Under the pieces are notes generated by a model. That model had not been told where the DNA came from. It was given only the letters and a program-made list of their open reading frames with translations, and did not search any database. Source: Candidatus Woesearchaeota archaeon (GTDB lineage: Archaea; Nanobdellota; Nanobdellia; Woesearchaeales; JACPBV01). From it: a stretch of DNA of 6,943 nucleotides. The stretch spans positions 1-6,943 of the forward strand of contig JACPBU010000076.1 in assembly GCA_016180165.1 (NCBI GenBank). Reading direction: 5' to 3'. How positions within the stretch are numbered: position 1 is the stretch's first letter; every line of letters begins with the position of its first letter. A program made the position numbers and the translations under genes. Below, piece after piece: positions 1 to 5,342 of this stretch.

Positions 1-635
1 TGGACTTTAAATTCACGGAGCTGCTCGAAAACTTTTTTTAGAGTCTTGTTGGTAACATCATAACAAACTTCAATCGTGTTGTCTGCATCCATCAGCACTT
101 CAGGCTCGACGATAGGGACGATGCCTGCTTCCTGGCATAATGCGGCGTATCTGGCAAGGGCATGGGCATTTGCGGCAATGCAGGAATCTGTTGGGATGCC
201 GCTGCCGATGGTTATCACCGCTCTCCACTTTGCAAACTGCGCCCCGAGCTGCCTGTATTCCAGCAGCCTCTCCCGAAGGCCGTCGAGCCCCTCAGTGACT
301 GTCTCGCCCGGAAACAACGCCAATTCTTTTGCGCCCTTGTCAACTTTGATCCCCGGGATGATTCCCTGCCTTTTCAGGATTTCCGGAAACGGGGTTCCGT
401 CAGCATCCTTCTGCCTGATGGTCTCATCAAAGAGTATTGCGCCGGAGATGAAGTTTCCCAAACCTTCGGCAGTTATCAGGAGCCTGCGGTAAGCCCACCT
501 GTTCTTTTCATTGTTCTCAACATTGATTTCCTTAAATCTCTTTTCGATGGTGCCGCTGCTCTCGTCCATCGCAAGGATGCCCCTCCCCTTTGCCACCATC
601 GCTTTTGCAATTTCCTGAAGTGTCCGGCTGCTCAT
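1..635 (-). CDS. class I fructose-bisphosphate aldolase (eukaryote-like), 3' part outside window
   Basis: Cytosolic glycolytic and gluconeogenic enzyme that reversibly cleaves fructose 1,6-bisphosphate to glyceraldehyde 3-phosphate and dihydroxyacetone phosphate through a lysine Schiff base. Read on the minus strand, the frame is open from ATG 635-633 to the left edge: 211 residues of a family usually near 340-360. Family motifs appear in order: GRGILAMDESSGT (residues 17-29, Asp24 matching Asp33 of animal aldolase), GIKVDKG (95-101, Lys97 like Lys107), AKWR (135-138, Lys136 and Arg138 like Lys146 and Arg148) and VEPEVL (176-181, Glu177 and Glu179 like Glu187 and Glu189). The Schiff-base lysine, normally in a LLKPNMV motif, lies just beyond the edge and cannot be checked. 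The start is fixed by a GGAGGG site 6 nt upstream and by alignment to the family N-terminus. This is not the DhnA-type aldolase common in archaea. The family call is secure; whether the gene is intact is unknown. Confidence 0.93.
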   Translation of the reverse strand, partial: MSSRTLQEIAKAMVAKGRGILAMDESSGTIEKRFKEINVENNEKNRWAYRRLLITAEGLGNFISGAILFDETIRQKDADGTPFPEILKRQGIIPGIKVDKGAKELALFPGETVTEGLDGLRERLLEYRQLGAQFAKWRAVITIGSGIPTDSCIAANAHALARYAALCQEAGIVPIVEPEVLMDADNTIEVCYDVTNKTLKKVFEQLREFKV

Positions 636-641
636 GGTAAA

Positions 642-647
642 CCCTCC
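642..647 (-). promoter_or_regulatory. Shine-Dalgarno site of the aldolase gene
   Basis: GGAGGG on the minus strand, 6 nt before ATG 635. It decides the aldolase start and shows that this mRNA has a real 5' leader, unlike most of the hypothetical genes in the window. Confidence 0.75.
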
Positions 648-690
648 ATCGTCGTTGAAAATTTGTTTAATTCCATCAATACCGCCCTCT

Positions 691-708
691 TCAGGAATAA
701 AATCCTGA
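691..708. repeat. inverted repeat in the aldolase leader or promoter
   Basis: TCAGGA-ATAAAA-TCCTGA: perfect 6-bp arms with a 6-nt spacer. The element GAATAAAA also occurs twice in direct orientation here (695-702 and 707-714). It lies between the aldolase start and the upstream TATA candidates. If transcription starts near 760 it is in the leader; if the weaker TATA-like TTTAAGTT (720-713) is used, it sits over the expected start site near 690. It could be an operator or a small hairpin; no regulator can be named. Confidence 0.4.
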
Positions 709-783
709 ATAAAACTTAAAGGCTCTTTAATGGCTTTAAGGTTCCCGCTTCAAACCCTTATGGCTGATGCAAATCTGGCTTTT

Positions 784-797
784 TTATAAAGATTTCG
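784..797 (-). promoter_or_regulatory. BRE/TATA promoter, probably for the aldolase gene
   Basis: Minus strand reads CGAAATC-TTTATAAA, a BRE-like CGAAA followed by a strong TATA box (791-784). Expected transcription start is near 760, giving a leader of about 125 nt to ATG 635. TTTATAAA is symmetric, but the BRE-like side points toward the aldolase. An alternative closer TATA, TTTAAGTT at 720-713, lacks a BRE. Confidence 0.5.
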
Positions 798-798
798 T

Positions 799-825
799 AA
801 AAATCTGATTGGGTTCCTGTAAAAA
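799..825 (-). terminator. weak oligo-T terminator after the 107-aa gene
   Basis: On the minus strand, just after the TAA stop of the upstream gene (830-828), there are two T5 runs (825-821 and 803-799). The second lies in GATTT-CGTAA-AAATC (791-805), a 5-bp inverted repeat. Archaeal termination can use short T runs alone. The same bases adjoin the aldolase BRE/TATA, so this is a tight terminator-promoter junction. Confidence 0.35.
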
Positions 826-827
826 GC

Positions 828-1151
828 TTAGAAGAGAGCATCATCAGATTCAACAAAATTTCTTAATAACAGGTAACCTTTTTGGTAGAGGTCACGCTCA
901 ACAGGCCTAAGGGCACTAAATACTCCTTGTTCTCCTTTATTCAGGACAGCATTGGTGACAACATCGCTTAATTCTTTTTCTTCTGTTGAAAATTGCGCCC
1001 TATAGGCCATAAAATGTTTTGTTTCCCTTAATTGTTGCGTAATTGGATTCTCTTTCTTGAAAAAATAAAGGTATAGGTTTGCATGACGGGGCATTCCAAA
1101 CTTAGCAAGCTCAATAAATTGTTCAAAAGTCAAAGGTTCTGATTGCTGCAT
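828..1151 (-). CDS. hypothetical protein, about 107 aa, unrecognised
   Basis: Open frame on the minus strand ending in TAA. I do not recognise a family. The product is polar and looks mostly helical, with an aromatic patch NLYLYFF near the N-terminal third, several charged helix-like stretches and an acidic tail ESDDALF; there is no signal peptide or membrane segment. The frame can be extended to GTG 1169 (113 aa), but the TATA element (1188-1181) is only about 15 nt from that GTG, too close for transcription to include it. It lies about 33 nt from ATG 1151, implying a leader of a few nucleotides. A GTGAG stretch just before ATG 1151 is a weak ribosome-site candidate. Its own promoter and the terminator upstream argue that it is transcribed separately from the 179-aa gene. 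That it is a gene is likely but not certain. Confidence 0.6.
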   Translation of the reverse strand: MQQSEPLTFEQFIELAKFGMPRHANLYLYFFKKENPITQQLRETKHFMAYRAQFSTEEKELSDVVTNAVLNKGEQGVFSALRPVERDLYQKGYLLLRNFVESDDALF

Positions 1152-1180
1152 AGTCTCACAAACATTCACCGAGGATTATC

Positions 1181-1188
1181 TTAAATAA
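1181..1188 (-). promoter_or_regulatory. TATA-like element of the 107-aa gene
   Basis: TTATTTAA on the minus strand, centre near 1184.5. Expected transcription start is about 1158, a few bases before ATG 1151. There is no clear BRE (preceding bases TGTTGGGA). Confidence 0.45.
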
Positions 1189-1200
1189 TCCCAACATCAG

Positions 1201-1210
1201 AAAAAAAGAA
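1201..1210 (-). terminator. oligo-T terminator after the 179-aa gene
   Basis: Minus strand reads TTCTTTTTTT just 7 nt after the TAA stop (1219-1217) of the upstream gene. A T7 run without a strong hairpin is typical of archaeal intrinsic termination. It separates the two hypothetical genes. Confidence 0.55.
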
Positions 1211-1216
1211 TAGGGG

Positions 1217-1756
1217 TTATACTGTTGGATCAACCTTAAAATCAGCATTAAATTCCCGCAACATAGAGGTATAGGCTCGAATTATCATGCCACTTTGTTC
1301 ATCTGACCTCGGGTAACTATAAGGATCAACATAAATTTGAACACGTTCAGTCATAGGCCCACGATGCGCAATAAGCAAGCCACTCCGGTCTGAATCTGTT
1401 AATTTCACATCTTGCCCCGAAAAACTAACAATTGTTCCAGGGGGAAGTTCAGTAATAAAGCGTCGAGGAAAATAACGCTCCACACCAACTGTAGTATTGA
1501 GAAGTTCATATCGGGAATCACCGCTGGGGAGGACAAAATGCTTATAGCCCCGTTGAGGATTCTCGAAAGTAAGCTTTAAGCCTTGACCTTGAACTGTCTT
1601 AACTGCCTGAGCCAATACTTCCTCTAAACGACCATCTCCCAGTTCAAACTCTTTGAAAAACCTTACTGCAGGCAAGTCCCCCAGCGTATTCGGGGGGCAA
1701 TCATCAGGACCTTGAATTTGGCTCACTCCCTTATCTTGAAATTGGCTCCCTCCCAT
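1217..1756 (-). CDS. hypothetical protein, 179 aa, unrecognised
   Basis: Full open frame on the minus strand. I do not recognise the family. Residues 1-30 look unstructured (Gly, Gln, Asp and Pro rich, with DDCPPN). Residues 31-60 carry a likely helix (GRLEEVLAQAVKTVQGQG). The rest alternates short beta-like stretches and turns (YKHFVLPSGDSRYELL, GTIVSFSGQDVKL, RVQIYVDPYSYP) and ends in a helix (MIIRAYTSMLREF), suggesting a small soluble alpha/beta domain. There is no signal peptide or membrane segment. ATG 1756 is chosen because the TATA box TTTATAAA (1788-1781) is 28 nt upstream, so translation would begin at or next to the transcript 5' end. An oligo-T terminator follows the stop. It is probably a single-gene unit. 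Confidence 0.65.
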   Translation of the reverse strand: MGGSQFQDKGVSQIQGPDDCPPNTLGDLPAVRFFKEFELGDGRLEEVLAQAVKTVQGQGLKLTFENPQRGYKHFVLPSGDSRYELLNTTVGVERYFPRRFITELPPGTIVSFSGQDVKLTDSDRSGLLIAHRGPMTERVQIYVDPYSYPRSDEQSGMIIRAYTSMLREFNADFKVDPTV

Positions 1757-1780
1757 ATTTTGGATAGGAGCAGGTCTCTA

Positions 1781-1796
1781 TTTATAAATATTCTCG
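1781..1796 (-). promoter_or_regulatory. BRE/TATA promoter of the 179-aa gene
   Basis: Minus strand CGAGAATA-TTTATAAA; TATA box 1788-1781, centre 28.5 nt from ATG 1756. The spacing predicts a leaderless transcript. Confidence 0.6.
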
Positions 1797-1851
1797 TTTT
1801 TAATCACTATGAAGTTTATACATGGGCTGAGTATTTAGCCGGGGCAATAAG

Positions 1852-2610
1852 CTAACAAGAATTCTCCGCATACAGGCAAATCCAATCAGGTTTCACCGGC
1901 TTGGGGGATTTCCCAGTCAGCTCGGCATCAGGGACTGTCTCAGAAAAAGTCACCTTAAAGCCAGATTGCTCAACTAATGACTTAATCTCGCTTGGTGAAA
2001 AAAAACTAAAAAATCTCTTTCCATTACTGTCATGAACCATCCTTTCACCCTTTCCTTTCTTTACAGAAACAAACAGCCTGCCATGTTTCTTTAAAACGCT
2101 TCTGATGCCGGACAAAACATCGGGGACTTCGCTCTTTCTGATGTTGAGTATGGATGCGCAAGCCCAAACTCCGTCATACTTGCCATTTGGGAGGCTCACA
2201 TCCCTGCCCATTGTCGTGTTTATACCCTCCCTGTCCCTTATATTCCCAATATCATTCTTGCCCCTCTTATTCCCAATATCCCTCTTGTTACTGATATTCC
2301 TCTTAGCCCAAATTTTCCAAATATTCCTTATGTTTTTCATATCCTCAATAAAAAAGGCTGCATCCGGGAATTTTTGCCGACACACCTTTATTGTTTCAGC
2401 GGAGTAATCAAGCCCGTCAGCCTTCAGCCCCCGCCGCAGGAATTCAGCAATGTCCCTTCCCCCGCCGCAGCCAACATCCAGAATCCTCCTGCCACGAAAA
2501 CCATTGACAAACCCCTCAATCTGTTTATTCCAGTTATATCTATTGCTCTTTTGGATATGCCATCCTGCATGTTGATCATAACTGAGTTTGGTTTCTTTAT
2601 ATCTCCCCAT
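1852..2610 (-). CDS. class I SAM-dependent methyltransferase with a repeat-rich insertion
   Basis: Soluble Rossmann-fold methyltransferase transferring a methyl group from S-adenosylmethionine; the acceptor cannot be told from sequence. Motif I is ILDVGCGGGRD (residues 43-53), the glycine-rich SAM loop. GLDYS (66-70) supplies the acidic residue expected to hold the ribose hydroxyls (Asp68). FIED (87-90) is the adenine-side acidic motif, and YDGVWACASI (145-154) is motif IV. The C-terminal part has the usual strand-helix pattern, with FFSPSEIKSLVEQSGFKV (202-219) and a last strand WICLYAEN. Between FIEDM and KYDGVW there are about 50 extra residues, partly made of degenerate NKRDIG-like repeats, where relatives normally have a short linker. 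ATG 2610 lies about 26 nt from its TATA box, so it is probably leaderless. The gene is divergent from groES. The fold is secure; the substrate is unknown. Confidence 0.88.
   Translation of the reverse strand: MGRYKETKLSYDQHAGWHIQKSNRYNWNKQIEGFVNGFRGRRILDVGCGGGRDIAEFLRRGLKADGLDYSAETIKVCRQKFPDAAFFIEDMKNIRNIWKIWAKRNISNKRDIGNKRGKNDIGNIRDREGINTTMGRDVSLPNGKYDGVWACASILNIRKSEVPDVLSGIRSVLKKHGRLFVSVKKGKGERMVHDSNGKRFFSFFSPSEIKSLVEQSGFKVTFSETVPDAELTGKSPKPVKPDWICLYAENSC
2221..2334 (-). repeat. degenerate in-frame repeats inside the methyltransferase
   Basis: Encodes residues 93-130, built from variants of Asn-(Ile/Lys)-Arg-(Asn/Asp)-Ile-(Gly/Ser/Trp): NIRNIW, KRNIS, NKRDIG, NKRGKNDIG and NIRDREG. At DNA level the clearest copy is the 13-mer TATTCCCAATATC (plus strand) at 2241-2253 and 2268-2280, 27 nt apart, which keeps the frame. 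The insert is rich in Lys, Arg and Asn, probably a flexible basic loop on the surface of the methyltransferase. Growth by slippage or duplication of short units is inferred. Confidence 0.7.
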
Positions 2611-2631
2611 AATCAGTAATTGTAGGCAGGG

Positions 2632-2646
2632 ATATAAAAAATATTC
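2632..2646 (-). promoter_or_regulatory. BRE/TATA promoter of the methyltransferase
   Basis: Minus strand CGAATATT-TTTTATAT, with CGAA as BRE-like element and TATA at 2639-2632. Its centre is 25.5 nt from ATG 2610, predicting a leaderless transcript. Confidence 0.55.
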
Positions 2647-2664
2647 GCCCCCCTACCTTATTTG

Positions 2665-2681
2665 GCAAAAAACTTAAATAT
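2665..2681 (+). promoter_or_regulatory. upstream BRE/TATA candidate for groES-groEL
   Basis: GCAAAAAAC-TTAAATAT on the plus strand: an A-rich BRE-like stretch followed by a TATA box. Expected transcription start is near 2704, giving a leader of about 100 nt. It may be a second promoter of the chaperonin operon beside the closer one. Confidence 0.35.
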
Positions 2682-2714
2682 TTTTCATTCACCCCATGGA
2701 AACCAGAAATAATG

Positions 2715-2729
2715 ATAAAGATTTAAAAA
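2715..2729 (+). promoter_or_regulatory. proximal BRE/TATA promoter of groES-groEL
   Basis: GATAAAGA-TTTAAAAA on the plus strand; TATA 2722-2729, expected transcription start near 2752 and a leader of about 50 nt to ATG 2803. I see no CIRCE element (the bacterial HrcA operator), consistent with archaeal-style rather than bacterial control. Confidence 0.5.
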
Positions 2730-2787
2730 GGGACTGAAATTCCCCATATTGGAGATAATCAGGGATATTCGTTTTAAAAGAACAGTT

Positions 2788-2796
2788 GAGGGGGTG
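2788..2796 (+). promoter_or_regulatory. Shine-Dalgarno site of groES
   Basis: GAGGGGGTG, 6 nt before ATG 2803. It selects this start over a TTG at 2749 that would add 18 residues not found in GroES. Confidence 0.8.
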
Positions 2797-2802
2797 AATT
2801 CC

Positions 2803-3075
2803 ATGAACATAACACCGATAGGCGAAAGAGTCCTGCTCAGGCCGATGAAGCAGGAAGAGAAGACAAAAGGGGGCATCTATCTCCCCGAGTCAGCCAAAGA
2901 AGAGAAGAAAGAAGGACTTGTTGCTGCAGCCGGAAAGCACAAGGACGGCAAAGACCTTCCTCTGAAGAAGGGCGACAGGGTCATCTATGGGGGATACAGC
3001 TCTGACGAGATCAAGATTGACGGCGAGAAGCATCTCTTTGTTGATTTCAAGGACATTTTGGCTAAGATCGAGTGA
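2803..3075 (+). CDS. groES: co-chaperonin GroES (Cpn10), 90 aa
   Basis: Heptameric lid of the group I chaperonin chamber in the cytosol; it caps GroEL after ATP binding so a substrate protein can fold inside. The protein starts MNITPIGERVLLRP, the conserved first strand. The mobile loop, residues about 17-31, carries GGIYLP, which docks on GroEL (GGIVLT in E. coli). The core KKGDRVIYGGY (55-65) and the closing strands KHLFVDFKDILA (76-87) match the family. Length is slightly short of E. coli GroES (97 aa), mainly in the loop and roof region (GKHKDGKDLPLK). The start is set by the Shine-Dalgarno site and the family N-terminus. It is followed by groEL after 72 nt, the usual gene order. Confidence 0.97.
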   Translation: MNITPIGERVLLRPMKQEEKTKGGIYLPESAKEEKKEGLVAAAGKHKDGKDLPLKKGDRVIYGGYSSDEIKIDGEKHLFVDFKDILAKIE

Positions 3076-3134
3076 TGGGCCTGCGGAAAGTTTTTAGCCA
3101 ACCGGGCTGGCAAAGTCTAATAAAAAAATTAATC

Positions 3135-3140
3135 GGGGTG
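3135..3140 (+). promoter_or_regulatory. Shine-Dalgarno site of groEL
   Basis: GGGGTG, 7 nt before ATG 3148. The 72-nt gap after groES has no T-rich terminator, so groEL is probably co-transcribed. A TATA-like TAATAAAAAAATTAAT (3119-3134) could give an extra internal start, but this is weak. Confidence 0.7.
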
Positions 3141-3147
3141 TAATGCA

Positions 3148-4767
3148 ATGGCATCAAAACAGATTATTTTCAGCGAAAAGGCAAGGCAGTCACTGATGAG
3201 AGGAATTGACAAGCTTGCAAATACGGTTAAAGTTACTCTCGGCCCCCAGGGCAGCAATGTTGTCCTGGAAAAATCCTACGGCAGCCCAATTATCTGCAAT
3301 GACGGCGTTACTATCGCAAAAGAGATCGAACTGGCCGACAAGTTTGAAAACATGGGAGCACAGCTGGTGAAAGAAGTTGCTGAGAAGACCCAGGACAATG
3401 CAGGAGACGGAACAACGACTGCAACGGTTCTCACCCAGGCGCTGGTAAGAGAAGGCTTTAAGGTTGTTTCTGCCGGCGCAAATGCTGTTGAAGTCGCAAA
3501 AGGCATATCTGCAGCAACCCAGAAAGTTATTGAGTTCATCAAACAGAACAGCATCGATGTCAAGGACAAGATAGCGCAGGTTGCCACCATCTCTGCAAAC
3601 AATGACGAATACATCGGCAGCCTGATAGCGGATGCCATGAAGAAAGTCGGGACCGCAGGAGTCATCACCGTCGAAGAGGCAAAGTCCTTTGAAACAACCT
3701 TGACTGTTGTCGAAGGCATGGAGTTTGACCAGGGCTATGTGAGCCCCTACATGATAACTGATGCTGAAAAGCTTGAGGCAGTCCTCGAAGAGCCCTACAT
3801 CCTTATTTTTGACAAGAAGATAGGCTCGGCAAAAGACATGGTGAAAGTCCTTGAGCAGGTCGCCCAGGAAGGGAAGCCTCTGCTCATCATCTGCGAGGAC
3901 CTTGAAGGCGAAGCTCTCGCTACCATCATCCTCAATCTCATCAGGGGAGCCCTGAAGGTTGTTGCAGTGAAGAATCCGGGATTTGGCGACGAGCAGAAAG
4001 CGATGCTGGAAGACATTGCCATACTCACCGGTGGAAAAGTCATCTCTGAAGACAAAGGGATGAAGCTTGAAGGTGTAACCATTGATGATTTGGGGACTGC
4101 AAAGCGCATCAAGGTCAACAAAGAAAAGACTGTCATCATCGAGGGAAAAGGCGATGCCAAGAAATTGAAAGCCAGGATTGTCCAGATTGAAGGGCAGGTT
4201 AAGGCGTCTGACTCCGATTCAGAGAAGGAAGACCTTCAGAAAAGGCTTGCGAAGCTCTCCGGCGGCGTCGCTGTCATAAATGTGGGAGCTGCCACAGAAA
4301 CTGAGATGAAGGAGAAAAAGCACCGCATTGATGATGCATTGCATGCTACGAAAGCCGCAGTAGAAGAAGGCATCGTTGCCGGCGGCGGCGTGACTTTGCT
4401 AAGGTCAATTCCTGTCCTGCAGGGCCAGAAGTTTGACGGCGACCAGAGGATCGGCGCTGAAATCGTGATGAAGGCATTGGAAGAGCCAGCAAAGCTCATT
4501 GCCCAGAATGCCGGCAGGGAAGGCAGCGTCATCGTCGAGCAGCTTAAGAAAGAGAAAGGAACCACCGGCTATAATGCAAAGACTGGCGTCATCGAGGACC
4601 TTGTCAAGGCTGGAGTCATCGACCCGACAAAAGTCGTCAAGAGCGCACTGATGAATGCAGCAAGCATCGCAGGCATGCTGATCACGACAGAAGCGATGGT
4701 TGCAGAGATTCCCGAAAAGAAAGAATCGAAATCAGCGCAGGGCATGGACGAAGAGATGATGATGTAG
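3148..4767 (+). CDS. groEL: chaperonin GroEL (Cpn60, group I), 539 aa
   Basis: ATP-driven double-ring folding chamber that works with the GroES encoded just upstream. Length is near that of E. coli GroEL (548). Equatorial ATP-site motifs are intact: TLGPQGSNVVL (30-40), NDGVTIAKEI (51-60, Asp52), DNAGDGTTTAT (83-93, Asp87 binding Mg-ATP) and RIDDALHA (393-400, Asp396 matching catalytic Asp398). The signature AAVEEGIVAGGG (403-414) is complete. The apical domain (about 190-370) keeps GYVSPYM (196-202), GKPLLIICEDLEGEALAT (242-259) and KNPGFGD (275-281), which form the substrate and GroES surface. Unlike E. coli, the loop after LGP reads QGSN rather than KGRN. The tail is GMDEEMMM, acidic then Met-rich, instead of Gly-Gly-Met repeats. 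An oligo-T terminator follows. All key residues are present, so it should be active. Confidence 0.98.
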   Translation: MASKQIIFSEKARQSLMRGIDKLANTVKVTLGPQGSNVVLEKSYGSPIICNDGVTIAKEIELADKFENMGAQLVKEVAEKTQDNAGDGTTTATVLTQALVREGFKVVSAGANAVEVAKGISAATQKVIEFIKQNSIDVKDKIAQVATISANNDEYIGSLIADAMKKVGTAGVITVEEAKSFETTLTVVEGMEFDQGYVSPYMITDAEKLEAVLEEPYILIFDKKIGSAKDMVKVLEQVAQEGKPLLIICEDLEGEALATIILNLIRGALKVVAVKNPGFGDEQKAMLEDIAILTGGKVISEDKGMKLEGVTIDDLGTAKRIKVNKEKTVIIEGKGDAKKLKARIVQIEGQVKASDSDSEKEDLQKRLAKLSGGVAVINVGAATETEMKEKKHRIDDALHATKAAVEEGIVAGGGVTLLRSIPVLQGQKFDGDQRIGAEIVMKALEEPAKLIAQNAGREGSVIVEQLKKEKGTTGYNAKTGVIEDLVKAGVIDPTKVVKSALMNAASIAGMLITTEAMVAEIPEKKESKSAQGMDEEMMM

Positions 4768-4782
4768 GGATTGCAAACAAGG

Positions 4783-4801
4783 TTTTTTCTTCATTTTTTT
4801 T
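4783..4801 (+). terminator. oligo-T terminator of the groES-groEL operon
   Basis: A T6 run (4783-4788) and a T8 run (4794-4801) begin 16 nt after the groEL stop, with no hairpin needed; this is typical archaeal termination. The remaining bases up to 4885 lie between convergent genes, and I see no clear T-run terminator for the minus-strand gene there. Confidence 0.7.
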
Positions 4802-4885
4802 GCCTTCTCAGACGCATTCTCAGATTAAAGGCTTTTGATTGGAAGGAATCCTTAAGCTCTTGAGCGCAAGTTTGGGAACAGCTCC

Positions 4886-5245
4886 TTAATGCGTCGCCTT
4901 CACGCCGACAAAGACCAGCACAACCCCAAGAGCAATTGATGCTTCCTTGGGAAGATAATTAAACTTATCAGCAAGGACTGCTGCAGCTGCGATGGCAACA
5001 GAAAAGACAGCTGTAACAATGTTCATCACGCTTGGCCTGCCGAAATGGATGGCTACCATGATAATTGAGATGATCTCAAGGATGATGAGAAGCCCTGCGG
5101 CCAGTATGACGGGAGTCAATGCGAAAGGATAGGGCGACGGCAGGGGGATTGAGAGGTTGAGCGAAACAAATCCAAAATTCTCCGCCATAAGCAGGAGCCC
5201 AAGAGGAATCATCACCAGCGCAAAAGACTTTCCGATAACGCCCAT
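4886..5245 (-). CDS. small integral membrane protein, 119 aa, about four TM helices
   Basis: Unrecognised membrane protein. Hydrophobic segments: residues about 6-21 (FALVMIPLGLLLM), 43-67 (an uncharged run broken only by one Glu at 57 in LLIILEIIS), 73-92 (NIVTAVFSVAIAAAAVLA) and 102-116 (ASIALGVVLVFVGV). A Pro-rich stretch (SIPLPSPYPF, 32-41) joins the first two. Short charged connections (HFGRPS, DKFNYLPKE) suggest compact loops. There is no catalytic or transport signature and no lipobox. Glu57 within helix 2 is the only buried acidic residue and might matter for oligomerisation or ion contact; this is speculation. ATG 5245 lies 26.5 nt from the TATA box, so it is probably leaderless. A 12-bp palindrome overlaps the region just before the start. 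It is convergent with groEL. Confidence 0.72.
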   Translation of the reverse strand: MGVIGKSFALVMIPLGLLLMAENFGFVSLNLSIPLPSPYPFALTPVILAAGLLIILEIISIIMVAIHFGRPSVMNIVTAVFSVAIAAAAVLADKFNYLPKEASIALGVVLVFVGVKATH

Positions 5246-5247
5246 AA

Positions 5248-5259
5248 AAGAATATTCTT
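5248..5259. promoter_or_regulatory. 12-bp perfect palindrome at the membrane-protein promoter
   Basis: AAGAATATTCTT, a perfect dyad between the TATA box (5275-5268) and ATG 5245, covering the region just upstream of the expected transcription start. This is where many archaeal repressors bind, so it is an operator candidate; the binder is unknown. Confidence 0.4.
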
Positions 5260-5267
5260 AGGGGAAG

Positions 5268-5283
5268 TTAATAAAGGTTTTGT
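5268..5283 (-). promoter_or_regulatory. BRE/TATA promoter of the membrane-protein gene
   Basis: Minus strand CACAAAACC-TTTATTAA-like; TATA 5275-5268, centre 26.5 nt from ATG 5245. The spacing predicts a leaderless transcript. Confidence 0.5.
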
Positions 5284-5342
5284 GAGGCTTACAAGAAGTT
5301 CTTTGGGGAAAGAAGGGAAAGGCCTTTGGATACCTCCATGAG

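Noticed and set aside
76..719. Two long plus-strand ORFs (138 and 185 aa) opposite the aldolase
   Set aside because: They are antisense shadows of a well-conserved aldolase frame, have no family features and rely on the codon bias of the opposite strand.
2105..2619. Plus-strand ORFs of 100 and 81 aa, the first looking like a hydrophobic membrane protein
   Set aside because: They lie opposite the methyltransferase; the Leu/Ile/Phe-rich stretch is the reverse complement of its Lys/Asn/Arg-rich repeat insert.
2749..2802. TTG-initiated 18-residue extension of GroES
   Set aside because: GroES families begin at the MNITPIGERV position, and a strong Shine-Dalgarno site precedes ATG 2803.
2644..2802. 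CIRCE heat-shock operator upstream of groES
   Set aside because: No TTAGCACTC-N9-GAGTGCTAA-like dyad is present in the groES upstream region.
2685..2876. 63-aa minus-strand ORF over the groES promoter and start
   Set aside because: It overlaps the conserved groES N-terminus on the opposite strand and has no supporting signals.
3276..4565. Minus-strand ORFs of 147, 121 and 109 aa within groEL
   Set aside because: They are shadows of the conserved groEL frame with no promoter or ribosome site.
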